From the NCBI GenBank assembly GCA_038025085.1, contig CM076140.1, positions 29,437,001-29,501,000 of the forward strand: 64,000 bases of DNA, read 5' to 3'. The notes beneath the pieces were generated by a model. It was not told the origin of the DNA. It worked only from the letters and a program-made list of their open reading frames with translations, and ran no database searches. A program made the translations under genes and the position numbers. The stretch is from Tetragonia tetragonoides (lineage: Eukaryota; Streptophyta; Magnoliopsida; Caryophyllales; Aizoaceae). The stretch's first letter is position 1, and each line of letters starts with the position of its first letter. This document shows positions 31,497 to 42,942 of this stretch, one piece after another.

Positions 31497-31616
31497 AGGG
31501 GTGCAACACGAGGACTTCCTAAGAGGCCAGCCATCCTAGTACTACACTCGCCCAAGCACGCTTAACTGCGGAGTTCTGATGGGATCCGGTGCATTAGTGC
31601 TGGTATGATTGCACCC
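31497..31616 (-). rRNA. 5S rRNA gene, copy 82
   Basis: 120 nt. cctaagaggccagcc, tacactcg, gattgcaccc. Confidence 0.87.
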
Positions 31617-31845
31617 ATCAAACTGTTGCACAATATTTATTTTAACCTTGGTCTTACAGACATTTCTCACTCCCCGTGTCCTGTGCGTCTCTTTTAAGAG
31701 AAAATCAACGGTTTGTACCCAATCACGCCATAAAACACAACACGTCTCCTGAAATCTTTTATACTAGTGTTTTCTGATTGTAGACAGCGTTTTAAATAAG
31801 GCTACATAAAAAAAAAAATTAAAAACATTAAATGAAGAATCAAAA

Positions 31846-31965
31846 AGGGGTGCAACACGAGGACTTCCCAGTAGGTCACCCATCCTAGTAATACTCTCGC
31901 CCAAGCACGCTTAACTGCGGAGTTCTGATGGGATCCGGTGCATTAGTGCTGGTATTATCGCACCC
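31846..31965 (-). rRNA. 5S rRNA gene, copy 83
   Basis: 120 nt. cagtaggtc, agtaatac, gtattatcg. Confidence 0.88.
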
Positions 31966-32182
31966 ATCAAACTATTGCACAATATTTGTTTTAACCTTAT
32001 TCTTACACACATTTCTCACTCCCCGTGTGTCTCTTTTATCAGAAAATCAACGGTTTGTACCCGATCTCGCCGTAAAACACAACACGTCTCCTGAAATGTT
32101 TTATACCAGAGTTTTCTCATTGTAAACAGCGTTTTAAATAAGGCTACATAAAAATAAATAATAAAAAAATGAAGATTCAAAA

Positions 32183-32302
32183 AGGGGTGCAACACGAGGA
32201 TTTCCGACGAGGTCACCCATCTTAGTACTACTCTCGCCCAAGCATGGTTACCTGCGGAGTTCTGATGGGATCCGGTGCATTAGGGCGGGTATGATCGCAC
32301 CT
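32183..32302 (-). rRNA. 5S rRNA gene, copy 84
   Basis: 120 nt. gatttccgacgagg, catcttag, gcatggttacctg, ttagggcggg, gcacct. Confidence 0.85.
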
Positions 32303-32529
32303 ATCAAACTATTGCACAATTTTTGTTTTAACCTTGTTCTTACACACATTTCTCACTCCCTCAACGTCTCTTTGATAAGAAAATCATCGGTTTGTACCTG
32401 ATCTCGTCGTAAAACACAACACCTCTCCTGAAATCTTTTATACTAGTGTTTTCTGATTGGAGACAGCGTTTTAAATAAGGCTACATAAAAAAAATAAAAA
32501 TAAAAATTAAAAAAAATGATGATTCAAAA

Positions 32530-32649
32530 AGGGGTGCAACACGAGTACGTCCCAGGACGTCACCCATCCTAATACTACTCTCACCCAAGCACGCTTAACT
32601 GCGGAGTTCTGAAGGGATCCGGTGCATTGGTGCTGGTATGATCGCACCC
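32530..32649 (-). rRNA. 5S rRNA gene, copy 85
   Basis: 120 nt. gagtacgtcccaggacg, ctcaccc, tctgaagg, cattggtg. Confidence 0.86.
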
Positions 32650-32874
32650 ATCAAACTATTGCACAATATTTGTTTTAACCTTGTTCTTACACACATTTCT
32701 CACTCCCCGTGCGTCTCTTTTATGAGAAAATCATCGGTTTGTACCCGATCTCGCCGTAAAATAAAACACGTCTCCTGAAATCCTTTATACTAGTGTTTTC
32801 TGATTCTAGACAGCGTTTTAAATAAGGCTACATAAAAAATTAAAACTAAATTTTAAAAAAATGAAGATTCAAAT

Positions 32875-32994
32875 AAGGGTGCAACACGAGGACTTCCCAG
32901 GAGGTCACCCATCCTAATACTACTCTCGCCCAAGCACGCTTAACTGCGGAGTTCTGATGGGGTCCGGTGCATTAGTGCTGGTATGATCACACAC
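32875..32994 (-). rRNA. 5S rRNA gene, copy 86
   Basis: 120 nt. ataagggtg at the 3' end, ggggtccgg, gatcacacac at the 5' end. Confidence 0.85.
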
Positions 32995-33212
32995 ATCAAA
33001 CTATTGCACAATATTTGTTTTAACCTTGTTCTTACACACATTTCTCATTCCCCGTGCGTCTATTTTATCAGAAAATGAAGAGTTTGTACCCGATCTCGCC
33101 GTAAAATACAACACGTCTTCTGAAATCTTTTATACTATTGTTTTCTAATTGTAGACAGCGTTTTAAATAAGGCTACATAAAAAAAAAACTTCAAAAAATT
33201 GAAGATTCAAAA

Positions 33213-33332
33213 AGGGGTGACCCACGAGGACTTCCCAGGAGGTCACCCATCCTAGTACTACTCTCGGCCAAGCACGCTTAACTGCAGAGTTCTGATGGGA
33301 TCCGATGCATTAGTGTTGGTATGATCGCACAC
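33213..33332 (-). rRNA. 5S rRNA gene, copy 87
   Basis: 120 nt. ggggtgacccacgagg, ctcggcc, gcagag, ccgatgc, gcacac. Confidence 0.85.
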
Positions 33333-33549
33333 GTCAAACTGTTGCACAATATTTGTTTTAACCTTGTTCTTACACACATTTCTCACTCCCCGTGCGTCTT
33401 TTTTATCAGAAAATCATCGGTTTGTACCCGATCTCGTCGTAAAACACACCACGTATCCTGAAATCTTTTATACTAGTGTTTACTTATTGTAGACAGCGTT
33501 TTAAATAAGGCTATATAAAAAAAATTAAAAAAAAAATGAAGATTCAATA

Positions 33550-33564
33550 AGGGATGCAACACGA
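33550..33564 (-). pseudogene. 5S 3'-end remnant (15 nt)
   Basis: agggatgcaacacga, preceded by gattcaata and followed by aaaaaaatgaagattc of the next unit. Leftover of an extra unit deleted almost completely. Confidence 0.75.
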
Positions 33565-33583
33565 AAAAAATGAAGATTCAAAA

Positions 33584-33703
33584 AGGTGTGCAACATGAGG
33601 ACTTCCCAGAAGGTCACCTATCCTAGTACTACTCTCGCCCAAGCACGCTTAACTGCGCAGTTCTGATGGGATCCGGTGCATTAGTGCTGGTATGATCGCA
33701 CCC
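33584..33703 (-). rRNA. 5S rRNA gene, copy 88
   Basis: 120 nt. aggtgtgcaacatgagg, agaaggtcacctatcc, gcgcagttc. Confidence 0.86.
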
Positions 33704-33924
33704 ATCAAACTATTGCTCAATATTTGTTTTAACCTTGTTCTTACACACATTTCTCACTCCCCGTGCGTCTATTTTATCAGAAAATCAAGGGTTTGTACCC
33801 GATCTCGCCGTAAAACACAACACGTGTTCTGAAATCTTTTATACTATTGTTTTCTGATTGTAGACAGCGTTTTAAAAAAAGGCTACATAAAAAAAAAAAA
33901 CTTCAAAAAAATGAAGATTCAAAA

Positions 33925-34044
33925 AGGGGTGCAACACGAGGACTTCCCAGGAGGTCACCCATCCTAATACTACTCTCGCCCAAGCACGCTTAACTGCAGA
34001 GTTCTGATGGGATCCGATGCATTAGTGCTGGTATGATCGCACCC
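33925..34044 (-). rRNA. 5S rRNA gene, copy 89
   Basis: 120 nt. ctaatac, gcagag, ccgatgc. Confidence 0.89.
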
Positions 34045-34262
34045 GTCAAACTATTGCACAATATTTGTTTTAACCTTGTTCTTACACACATTTCTCACTC
34101 CCCGTGCGTCTCTTTTATCAGAAAATCATCGTTTTGTACCCGATCTCGCCGTAAAACACACCACGTCTCCTGAAATCTTTTATACTAGTGTTTTCTTATT
34201 GTAGACAGCGTTTTAAATAAGGCTACATAAAAAAAAATTAAAAAAAGAATGAAGATTCAATA

Positions 34263-34383
34263 AGGGGTGCAACACGAGGACTTCCCAGGAGGTCACCCAT
34301 CCCTAGTACTAATCTCGCCCAAGCACGCTTAACTGCGGAGTTCTGATGGGATCCGGAGCATTAGTGCTGGTATGATCGCACCC
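34263..34383 (-). rRNA. 5S rRNA gene, copy 90
   Basis: 121 nt; extra C in catccctagtac. Also actaatctcg, ccggagc. Confidence 0.86.
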
Positions 34384-34609
34384 ATCAAACTACTGCACAA
34401 TATTTGTTTTAACCTTGTTCTTACACACATTTCTCACTCTCCGTGCGTCTCTTTTATCAGAAAATCAACGGTTTGTACCCGATCTCGCCGTAAAACGCAA
34501 CACGTCTCCTGAAATCTTTTATATTAGTGTTTTCTAATTGTACACATCGTTTTAAATAAGGCTACATAAAAACAAAAAATACAAATTAAAAAAAAATGAT
34601 GATTCAAAA

Positions 34610-34648
34610 AGGGGTGCAACACGAGGACTTCCGACGAGGTCACCCATC
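34610..34648 (-). pseudogene. 5S fragment, copy 91 (84-bp deletion)
   Basis: The 3' 31 nt end in gtcacccatc and continue directly as aaactactgcac of the upstream promoter region. The word CACCCATC occurs both inside the gene and across its start; recombination between the two removed 84 bp, including the whole internal promoter. Confidence 0.9.
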
Positions 34649-34877
34649 AAACTACTGCACAATTTTTGTTTTAACCTTGTTCTTACACACATTTCTCACT
34701 CCCCGTGCGTCTCTTTTATAAGAAAATCATCGGTTTGTACCCGATCTCGCCGTAAAACACAGCATGTCTCCTGAAATCTTTTGTACTAGTGTTTTCTGAT
34801 TGTAGGCAACGTTTTAAATAAGGCTACATAAAAACAAAAAAAAATTAAAAAAATTAAAAAAAATTGAAGATTGAAAA

Positions 34878-34997
34878 AGGGGTGCAACACGAGGACTTCC
34901 AAAGAGGTCACCCATCCTAGTACGACTCTCGCACAAGCACGCTTCAATGCGGAGTTCTGATGGGATCTGGTGCATTATTGCTGGTATGATCGCACCC
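34878..34997 (-). rRNA. 5S rRNA gene, copy 92
   Basis: 120 nt. ccaaagagg, tacgactctcgcacaag, cttcaatg, gcattattg. Confidence 0.86.
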
Positions 34998-35221
34998 ACC
35001 AAACTATTGCACAACATTTTTTTTAACGTTGTTTTTACACACATTTCTCAATCCCTGTGTCTCTCTTTCATCAGAAAACCAACGGTTTGTACCCGATCTC
35101 GTAGTAAACCACAACACGTCTCCTGAAATCTTCTATACTAGTGTTTTCTGATTGTAGACAACGTTTTAATAAGGCTACATAAAAAATATAAAAAAAAATT
35201 AAAAAAAATGAAGATTCAAAA

Positions 35222-35341
35222 ACGGTTGCAACACGAGGACTTCCCAAGAGGTCACCCATCCTAGTATTACTCTCGCCAAAGCACGCTTCATTTCGGAGTT
35301 CTGATGGGATCCGGTGCATTAGTGCTGGTATGAACGCACCC
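35222..35341 (-). rRNA. 5S rRNA gene, copy 93
   Basis: 120 nt. acggttgcaac, agtattac, cttcatttcgg, gaacgcaccc. Confidence 0.84.
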
Positions 35342-35562
35342 ATCAAACTATTGCACAATATTTGATTTAACCTTTTTATTACACACATTTCTCACTCCCA
35401 TGTGCGTCTCTTTTATCAGAAAATCAACGGTTTGTACCTGATTTCGCCGTTAAACACAACACATCTCCTGAAATCTTTTATACTAGTGTTTTCTGATTGT
35501 CTACAGCGTTTTAAATAAGGCTACATAAAAAAAAATAATAAAAAAAAAATGAAGATTCAAAA

Positions 35563-35682
35563 AGGGGTGCAACACGAGGACTTCCCAAGAGGTCACCCAT
35601 CCTAGGACTAGTCTCGCCCAAGCACGCTTAACTGCGTAGTTCTGATGGGATCCGGTGCATTAGTGCTGGTATGATCGCACCC
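35563..35682 (-). rRNA. 5S rRNA gene, copy 94
   Basis: 120 nt. ccaagagg, ctaggactagtctc, gcgtagttc; related to copy 97. Confidence 0.88.
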
Positions 35683-35906
35683 ATCAAACTATTGCACAAT
35701 ATTTGTTTTAACCGTGTTCTTACACACATTTCGCACTCCCCGTGCGCCTTTTTTATCTGAAAATCAACGGTTTATACCCGATCTCGCCGTAAAACACAAC
35801 ACCTCTCCTGAAATCTTTGATACTATTGGTTTCTGATTGTAGACAGCGTTTTAAATAAGACTACATAGAAAAAAAAAAAAAATTAAAAAAAAATGAAGAT
35901 TCAAAA

Positions 35907-36026
35907 AGGGGTGCAACACGAGGACTTCCCAGAAGGTCACCTATCCTAGTACTACTCTCGCCCAAGTACGCTTAACTGCGGAGTTCTAATGGGATCCGAT
36001 GCATTTGTGCGGGTATGATCGCACCT
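35907..36026 (-). rRNA. 5S rRNA gene, copy 95
   Basis: 120 nt. agaaggtcacctatcc, aagtacg, ccgatgcatttgtgcggg, gcacct. Confidence 0.86.
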
Positions 36027-36257
36027 ATCAAACTATTGCATAATATTTGTTTTAACCTTGTTCTTACACACATTTTTCACTTCCCGTGCGTCTCTTTTAT
36101 CAGAAAATCAACGGTTTGTACACGATCTCGCCGTAAAACACAACACATCTCCTGAAATCTTTTATACTAGTGTTCTCTGATTGTAGATACCGTTTTAAAT
36201 AAGGCTACATAAAAATAAAAATAAATTAAAAATTTAAAAAAAAAAGAAGATTCAAAA

Positions 36258-36377
36258 AGGGGTGCAACATTAGGACTTCCCAGAAGGTCACCCATCCTAG
36301 TACAACTCTCGCCCAAGCACGCTTCAATGCGGAGTTCTGATGGGATCCGGTGCATTAGTGTTGGTATGATCGCACTC
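36258..36377 (-). rRNA. 5S rRNA gene, copy 96
   Basis: 120 nt. acattagg, tacaactc, cttcaatg, gcactc; related to copy 92. Confidence 0.86.
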
Positions 36378-36591
36378 ATCAAACTATTGCACAATATTTG
36401 ATTTAACCTTGTTCTTACACACATTTCTCACTCCCATGTGCGTCTCTTTTATCAGAAAATCAACAGTTTGTACCCGATTTTGCCGTAAAACACAACACGT
36501 CTCCTGAAATCTTTTATACTAGTGTTTTCTGATTGTCTACAGAGTTTTAAATAAGGCATAAAAAAAATAATAAAAAAATAAAGACTCAAAA

Positions 36592-36711
36592 ATGGGTGCA
36601 ACACGAGGACTTCCCAAGAGGTCACCCATCCTAGGACAACTCTCGCCCAAGCACGCTTAACTGCGTAGTTCTGATGGGATCCGGTGCATTAGTGCTGGTA
36701 TGATCGCACCC
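36592..36711 (-). rRNA. 5S rRNA gene, copy 97
   Basis: 120 nt. atgggtgc, ctaggacaac, gcgtagttc. Confidence 0.87.
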
Positions 36712-36933
36712 ATCAAACTATTGCACAATATTTGTTTTAACCTTGTTCTTACACACATTTCGCACTCCCCGTGCGTCTCTTTTATCAGAAATTCAACGGT
36801 TTGTACCCAATCTCGCCGTAAAACACAACAAGCCTCCTGAAATCTTTTATACTAGTGTTTTCTGATTGTAGACAGGGTTTTAAATAAGGCTACATAAAAA
36901 AAAAATTAAAAAAAAAATGAAGATTCAAAAATG

Positions 36934-37011
36934 GTACTACTCTTGCCCAAGTACGTTTAACTGCGGAGTTCTGATGGGATCCGGTGCATTAGTGCTGGTA
37001 TGATCGCACCC
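36934..37011 (-). pseudogene. 5S fragment, copy 98 (3' 42 nt lost)
   Basis: caaaaatgg runs directly into tactactcttgccc; box C and the 3' end are missing, while box A and the start region remain. Confidence 0.9.
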
Positions 37012-37236
37012 ATCAAACTATTGCACAATATTTGTTTTAAAACTTGTTCTTACACACATTTCTCACTCCCCGTGCGTCCCTTTTATCAGAAAATCAACGA
37101 TTTGTACCCGATCTCGCCATAAAACACAACACGTCTCCTGAAATCTTTTATACTAGTGTTTTCTGATTGTAGACATCGTTTTAAATAAGGCTACATAAAA
37201 AATTAAAAAAAATTAAAAAAAAATGAAGATTCAAAA

Positions 37237-37356
37237 AGAGGTGCAGCACGAGGACTTCCCACGAGGTCACCCATCCTAGTACTACTCTCTCCCAAGCACG
37301 CTTAACTGCGGAGTTCTGATGGGATCCGGTGCATTAGTGCTGGTATGATCGCACCC
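37237..37356 (-). rRNA. 5S rRNA gene, copy 99
   Basis: 120 nt. agaggtgcagcac, ccacgagg, ctctctccc. The upstream region is 3 bp shorter (cataacaattg). Confidence 0.87.
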
Positions 37357-37576
37357 ATAACAATTGCACAATATTTGTTTTAACCTTGTTCTTACACACA
37401 TTTCTCACTCCCCGTGCGTCTCTTTTATCAGAAAATCAATAGTTTGTACCCGATCTCGCGGTAAAACACAACACGTCTCCTGAAATATTTTATACTAGTG
37501 TTTTCTGATTGTAGACAACTTTTTAAATAGGTTACATAAAAATAAAAAAAAATTTAAAAAAAATGAAGATTCAAAA

Positions 37577-37695
37577 AGGGGTCAACAAGAGGACTTCCTA
37601 GGAGGTCACGTATCCTAGTACTACTCTCGCCCAAGCACGCTTCACTGCGGAGTTCTGATGGGATCCGGTGTATTAGTGCTGGTATGATCGCACCC
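37577..37695 (-). rRNA. 5S rRNA gene, copy 100
   Basis: 119 nt. ggggtcaacaagagg (one base lost), cacgtatcc, cttcactg, gtgtatt. Confidence 0.86.
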
Positions 37696-37910
37696 ATCAA
37701 ACTATTGCACAATATTTGTTTTAACCTTGTTCTTACACACATTTCTCACTCCCCGTGCGTCTCTTTTATCAGAAAATCAACGGTTTGTACCCTATCTCGA
37801 CGTAAAACACAACACGTCTCCTGAAATATTTTATACTAGCGTTTCTGATTGTAGACAGGGTTTTAAATAAGGCTACATAAAAAAAAATTAAAAAAAATGA
37901 AGATTCAAAA

Positions 37911-38029
37911 AGGGGTGCAACACGAGGACTTCAAGGAGGTCACCCATCCTAGTACTACTCTCGCCCAAGTACGCTTAACTGCGGAGTTCTGATGGGATCC
38001 GGTGCATTAGTGCTGGTATGATCGCACCC
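37911..38029 (-). rRNA. 5S rRNA gene, copy 101
   Basis: 119 nt. acttcaaggagg (one base lost), aagtacg; otherwise consensus. Confidence 0.88.
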
Positions 38030-38250
38030 ATCAAACTATTGCACAATATTTGTTTTAACCTTGTCCTTACACACATTTCTTACTCCTCGTGCGTCTTTTT
38101 TATCAGAAAAATCAACGGTTTGTACCTGATCTCGCCGCAAAACACAACACATTTTCTGGAATCTTTTATACTAGTGTTAACTGATTGTAGACAGCGTTTT
38201 AAAAAAGGCTACATAAAAAAAAAGCTTAAAAAAAAAATGAAGATTCAAAA

Positions 38251-38370
38251 AGGGGTGCAACACGAGGACTTCCCAGGAGTTCACCCATCCTTGTACTACT
38301 CTCGCCCAAGCTCGCATAACTGCGGAGTTCTGATGGGATCCGGTGCATTAGTGCTGCTATGATCGCACCC
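38251..38370 (-). rRNA. 5S rRNA gene, copy 102
   Basis: 120 nt. ggagttcacc, ccttgtac, aagctcgcataac, gctgctatg. Confidence 0.87.
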
Positions 38371-38588
38371 ATCTAACTATTGCACAATATTTGTTTTAAC
38401 CTTGTTCTTACACACATTTCTCACTCCCCGTGCGTCTCTTTTATCAGAAAATCAACGGTTTGTACCCGATCTCGCCATAAAACACAACCCGTCTCCTGAA
38501 ATCTTTTATATTAGTGTTTTCTGATTGTAGACAGCGTTTTAAATAAGGCTACATAAAAGAAAACTTAAAAAAAAATGAAGATTCAAAA

Positions 38589-38706
38589 AGGGGTGCAACA
38601 CGAGGACTTCCCATGAGGTCACCCATCCTTGTTCTACTCTCGCCTAAGCGCTTAACTGCGGAGTTCTGATGGGATCCGGTGTATTAGTGCTGGTATGATC
38701 GCACCC
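38589..38706 (-). rRNA. 5S rRNA gene, copy 103
   Basis: 118 nt; two bases lost in box A (cctaagcgctta). ccatgagg, ccttgttctac. Confidence 0.83.
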
Positions 38707-38925
38707 ATCAAACTAGTGCACAATATTTGTTTTAACCTTGTTCTTACACACATTTCTCACTCCCCGTGCGTCTCTTTTATCAGAAAATCAACGGTTTGTA
38801 CCCGATCTCGCCGTAAAACACAACACGTCTCCAGAAATCTTTTATACTAATGTTTTCTGATTGTAAACATTGTTTTAAATAAGGCTACATAAAAAAAATT
38901 TAAAAAAAGAAGTGAAGATTCAAAA

Positions 38926-39045
38926 AGGGGTGCAACACGAGGACTTCCAAGGAGGTCACCCATCCTAGTACTACTCTCGCATAAGCACGCTTAACTGCGG
39001 AGTTCTGATGGGATCCGGTGCATTAGTGCTGGTATGATCGCACCC
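38926..39045 (-). rRNA. 5S rRNA gene, copy 104
   Basis: 120 nt. tccaagg, tcgcataag; otherwise consensus. Confidence 0.9.
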
Positions 39046-39262
39046 ATCAAACTATTGCACAATATTTGTTTTAACCTTGTTCTTACACACATTTCTCATT
39101 CCCCGTGCGTCTCTTTTATCAGAAAATCAACGGTTTGTACCCGTTCTCGTCGTAAAACACAACACGTCTCCTGAAATCTTTTATACTAGTGTTTTCTGAT
39201 TGTAGACATCATTTTAAATAAGGCTACATAAAAAAAAAAATTAAAAAAAAAGGAAGTCAAAA

Positions 39263-39382
39263 AGGGGTGCAACACGATGACTTCCCCGGAGGTCCCCCAT
39301 CCTAGCACTACTCTCGGCCAAGCGTGCTTAGCTGCGGAGTTCTGATAGGATCCGGTGCTTTAGTGCTGGTATCATCGCACCC
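39263..39382 (-). rRNA. 5S rRNA gene, copy 105
   Basis: 120 nt. cgatgac, ccccggaggtccccc, ctagcac, aagcgtgcttag, gtatcatcg. Confidence 0.84.
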
Positions 39383-39595
39383 TTCAAACTATTGTATAAT
39401 ATGTGTTTTAACCTTTTTCTTACACACATTTCTCAGTCCCCGTGCGTCTCTTATATAAGAAAATCAACGTTTTGTACCCGATCTCGCCGTAAAACACAAC
39501 ACGTCTCCTTAAATCTTTTATACTAGTGTTTTCTAATTGTACATAGCGTTTTAAATAAGGCTACATAAAAAAATTAAAAAAATGAAGATTCAAAA

Positions 39596-39715
39596 AGGGT
39601 TGCAACACGAGGACTTCCCAGCAGGTCACCCATCGTAGTACTACTCTCGCCCAAGCACGCTGAACAGCGGAGTTCAAATGGGATCCAGTGCATTAGTGCT
39701 GCTATGATGGCACCC
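39596..39715 (-). rRNA. 5S rRNA gene, copy 106
   Basis: 120 nt. agggttgc, cagcagg, gctgaacagcgg, ttcaaatgg, gatggcaccc. Confidence 0.85.
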
Positions 39716-39943
39716 ATCAAACTATTGCCCAATATTTGTTTTAACCTTGTTCTTACACACATTTCTCACTCCCCGTGCGTCTCTTTTATCAGAAAATCAA
39801 CGTTTTGTACCCGATCTCGCGGTAAAACACAACACGTCTTCTTAAATCTTTTATACTAGTGTTTTCTGATTGTAGACAACGTTTTAAATAAGGCAACATA
39901 TAAAATTAAAAAAAAATTAAAAATTAAAAATAAAAATACAAAA

Positions 39944-40063
39944 AGGGGTGCAACACGAGAACTTCCTAGGAGGTCGCCCATCCTAGTAATACTCTCGCCC
40001 AAGCACGCTGAACCGCGGAGTTCAAATGGGATCCGGTGCATTAGTGCTGCTATGATCGCACCC
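39944..40063 (-). rRNA. 5S rRNA gene, copy 107
   Basis: 120 nt. cgagaac, ggtcgccc, gctgaaccgcgg, ttcaaatgg; shares the last two with copy 106. Confidence 0.86.
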
Positions 40064-40279
40064 ATCAAACTATTGCACAATATTCGTTTTAACCTTGTTC
40101 TTACACACATTTCTCACTCCCCGTGCGTCTCTTTTATCAGAAAATCAACCGTTTTGTACCCGATCTTGCCGTAAAACACAACACGTCTTCTTAAATCATT
40201 TGTACTAGTGTTTTCTGATTGTAGATAGCGTTTTAAATAAGGCTACATAAAAAAAATTAAGAAGAAAGAAGATTCAAAA

Positions 40280-40399
40280 AGGGGTGCAACACGAGGACTT
40301 CCCAGCAGGTCACCCATCATGGTACTACTCTCGCCTAAGCACGCATAACTGTGGAGTTCTGATGGGATCCGGTGCATTAGTGCTGGTATGATCGCACCC
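40280..40399 (-). rRNA. 5S rRNA gene, copy 108
   Basis: 120 nt. cagcagg, catcatggtac, cgcctaagcacgcataac, ctgtgg. Confidence 0.87.
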
Positions 40400-40615
40400 A
40401 TCAAACTATTGCACAATATTTGTTTTAACCTTGTTCTTACACACATTTCTCACACCCCGTCCGTCTCTTTTATCAGAAAATCGACGGTTTGTACCTAATC
40501 TCGCCGTAAAACACAGCACGTCTCCTGAAATCGTTTATACTTGTGTTTTCTGATTGTAGACACCTTTTTAAATAAGGCTACATAAAAAAAATTAAAAAAA
40601 AATGAAGATTCAAAA

Positions 40616-40735
40616 AGGGGTGCAACAAGAGGACTTCCCAAGAGGTCACCCATCCTAGAACTACTCTCGCCCAAGCACGCTTAACTGCGGAGTTCTGATG
40701 GGATCCGGTGCATTAGTGCAGGTATGATCACACCC
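40616..40735 (-). rRNA. 5S rRNA gene, copy 109
   Basis: 120 nt. aacaagagg, tagaactac, gtgcagg, gatcacaccc. Confidence 0.88.
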
Positions 40736-40963
40736 ATCAAACTATTGCACAATATTTGTTTTAATCTTGTTCTTACACACATTTCTCACTCCCCGTGCGT
40801 ATCTTTTATCAGAAAATTAACGGTTTTTACCCGATCTCGGCGTAAAACACAACACGTCTCCTGAAATCTTTTATACTAGTGTTTTCTGATTGTAGACAGC
40901 ATTTTAAATAAGGCAACATATAAAATAAAAAAATAATAATAAATAAAAAATGATGATTCAAAA

Positions 40964-41083
40964 AGGGGTGCAACACGAGGACTTCCTAGGAGGTCACACA
41001 TCCTAGTACTACTCTCGCATAAGCGCGCTTAACTGCGGAGTTCTGATGGGATCCGGTGCATTAGTGCTAGTATGATCGCACCC
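40964..41083 (-). rRNA. 5S rRNA gene, copy 110
   Basis: 120 nt. cttcctagg, cacacatcc, tcgcataagcgcg, gctagtatg. Confidence 0.87.
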
Positions 41084-41295
41084 ATCAAACTATTGCACAA
41101 TATTTGTTTTAACCTTGTTCTTACACACATTTCTCACTCCCCATGCGTCTCTTTTATAAGAAAATCAACGGTTTGTACCCGATCTCGCCGTAAAACACAA
41201 CACGTCTCCTGAAATCTGTTATACTAGTATTTTCTGATTGTAGACAGCGTTTTAAAAAAGGCTACATAAAAAAAAAAAGAAATGAAGATTCAAAA

Positions 41296-41415
41296 AGGGG
41301 TGCAACACGAGGACTTCCCAGGAGGTTACCCATCCTAATACTACTCTCGCCCAAGCTCTCTTAACTGCGGAGTTCTGATGGGATCTGGTGTATTAGTGCT
41401 GGTATGATCGCACCC
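41296..41415 (-). rRNA. 5S rRNA gene, copy 111
   Basis: 120 nt. ggttaccc, ctaatac, caagctctctta (box A), gatctggtgtatt. First of a near-identical trio. Confidence 0.87.
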
Positions 41416-41630
41416 AGCAAACTATTGCACAATATTTCTTTTAACCTTGTTTTTACACACATTTCCCACTCCCCGTGCGTCTCTTTTATCAGAAAATCAA
41501 CGGTTTATACTCGATCTCGCCGTTAAACACAACACGTCTCCTGAAATCTTTTATAGTAGGGTTTTTTGATTGTAGACAATGTTTTAAATAAGGCTACATA
41601 AAAAAAAATTAAAAAAATGAAGATTCAAGA

Positions 41631-41750
41631 AGGGGTGCAACACGAGGACTTCCCAGGAGGTTACCCATCCTAATACTACTCTCGCCCAAGCTCTCTTAAC
41701 TGCGGAGTTCTGATGGGATCCGGTGTATTAGTGCTGGTATGATCGCACCC
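41631..41750 (-). rRNA. 5S rRNA gene, copy 112
   Basis: 120 nt. ggttaccc, caagctctctta, gtgtatt; terminator side caagaagggg. Confidence 0.87.
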
Positions 41751-41966
41751 ATCAAACTATTGCACAATATTTGTTTTAACCTTGGTTTTACAAACATTTC
41801 CCACTCCCCGTGCGTCTCTTTTATCAGAAAATCAACGGTTTATACCCGATCTCGCCGTTAAACACAACACGTCTCCTGAAATCTTTTATAGTAGTGTTTT
41901 TTTATTGTAGACAATGTTTTAACTAAGGCTACATAAAAAAAAAATTAAAAAAATGAAGATTCAAGA

Positions 41967-42086
41967 AGGGGTGCAACACGAGGACTTCCCAGGAGCGCAC
42001 CCATCCTAATACTAGTCTCGCTCAAGCTCTCTTAACTGCGGAGTTCTGATGGGATCCGGTGCGTTAGTGCTAGTATGATCGCACCC
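41967..42086 (-). rRNA. 5S rRNA gene, copy 113
   Basis: 120 nt. gagcgcaccc, ctaatactagtctcgctc, aagctctctta, gcgttag. Confidence 0.86.
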
Positions 42087-42316
42087 ATCAAACTATTGTA
42101 CAATATTTGTTTTAACCTTGTTCTTACACACATTTCCCATTCCCCGTGCGTCTCTTTTATCAGAAAATTAGCGATTTATACCTTTTCTCGCCGTAAAACA
42201 CAACACATCTCCTGAACTCTTTTATACTAGTGTTTTCTGACTGTAAACAGCGTTTTATATAAGGCTATATAAAAATAATAATAATAATAAAAATAATAAA
42301 AAATGAATATTCAAAA

Positions 42317-42436
42317 CGAGGTGCAACACGAGGACTTCCCAGAAGGTCACCCATTCTAGTACTACTCTCGCCCAAGCACGCTTAACAACGGAGTTCTTAT
42401 GGAATCCGGTGCATTAGTGCTGGTATGATCGCACCA
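42317..42436 (-). rRNA. 5S rRNA gene, copy 114
   Basis: 120 nt. cgaggtgc, cattcta, aacaacgg, ttcttatggaatcc, gcacca. Confidence 0.86.
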
Positions 42437-42666
42437 ATCAAACTATTGCACAATATTTGTTTTAACCTTGTTCTTAAACACAATTCTCACTCCCCGTGCG
42501 TCTCTTTTATCTGAAAATCAACGGTTTGTACCCGATCTCGCCGTAAAACACAACACATCTCCTGAACTCTTTTATACTAGTGTTTTCTGACTGTAGACAG
42601 CGTTTTATATAAGGCTATATAAAAAAAAATATTAATAATAATAATAAAAAAAATGAATATTCAAAA

Positions 42667-42719
42667 CGAGGTGCAACACGAGGACTTCCCAGAAGGTCAC
42701 CCATTCTAGTACTACTCTC
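42667..42719 (-). pseudogene. 5S fragment, copy 115
   Basis: The 3' 53 nt (to actactctc) join mid-spacer ctgaaatctttt. TCTC is present at both parent sites (actactctcgcc and acgtctcctg). Box A, the start and the upstream promoter are gone. It was a twin of copy 114. Confidence 0.9.
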
Positions 42720-42823
42720 CTGAAATCTTTTATACTAGTGTTTTCTGATTGTAGACAGCGTTTTAAATAAGGCTACATAAATTAAAAAGAAAAAAAAATT
42801 AAAAAAAAAATGAAGATTCAAAA

Positions 42824-42942
42824 AGGGTTCAACACGAGGACTTCCCAGGAGGTCACCCATCCTAATACTACTCTGGCCCAAGCTCTCTTAACTGCGGAAT
42901 TCTGGTGGGATCCGGTGCATTAGTGCTGGTATGATCGCACCC
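42824..42942 (-). rRNA. 5S rRNA gene, copy 116
   Basis: 119 nt. agggttcaac (one base lost), ctctggcccaagctctc, ggaattctggtgg. The upstream spacer is shortened (cccactcctaatcag). Confidence 0.84.
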
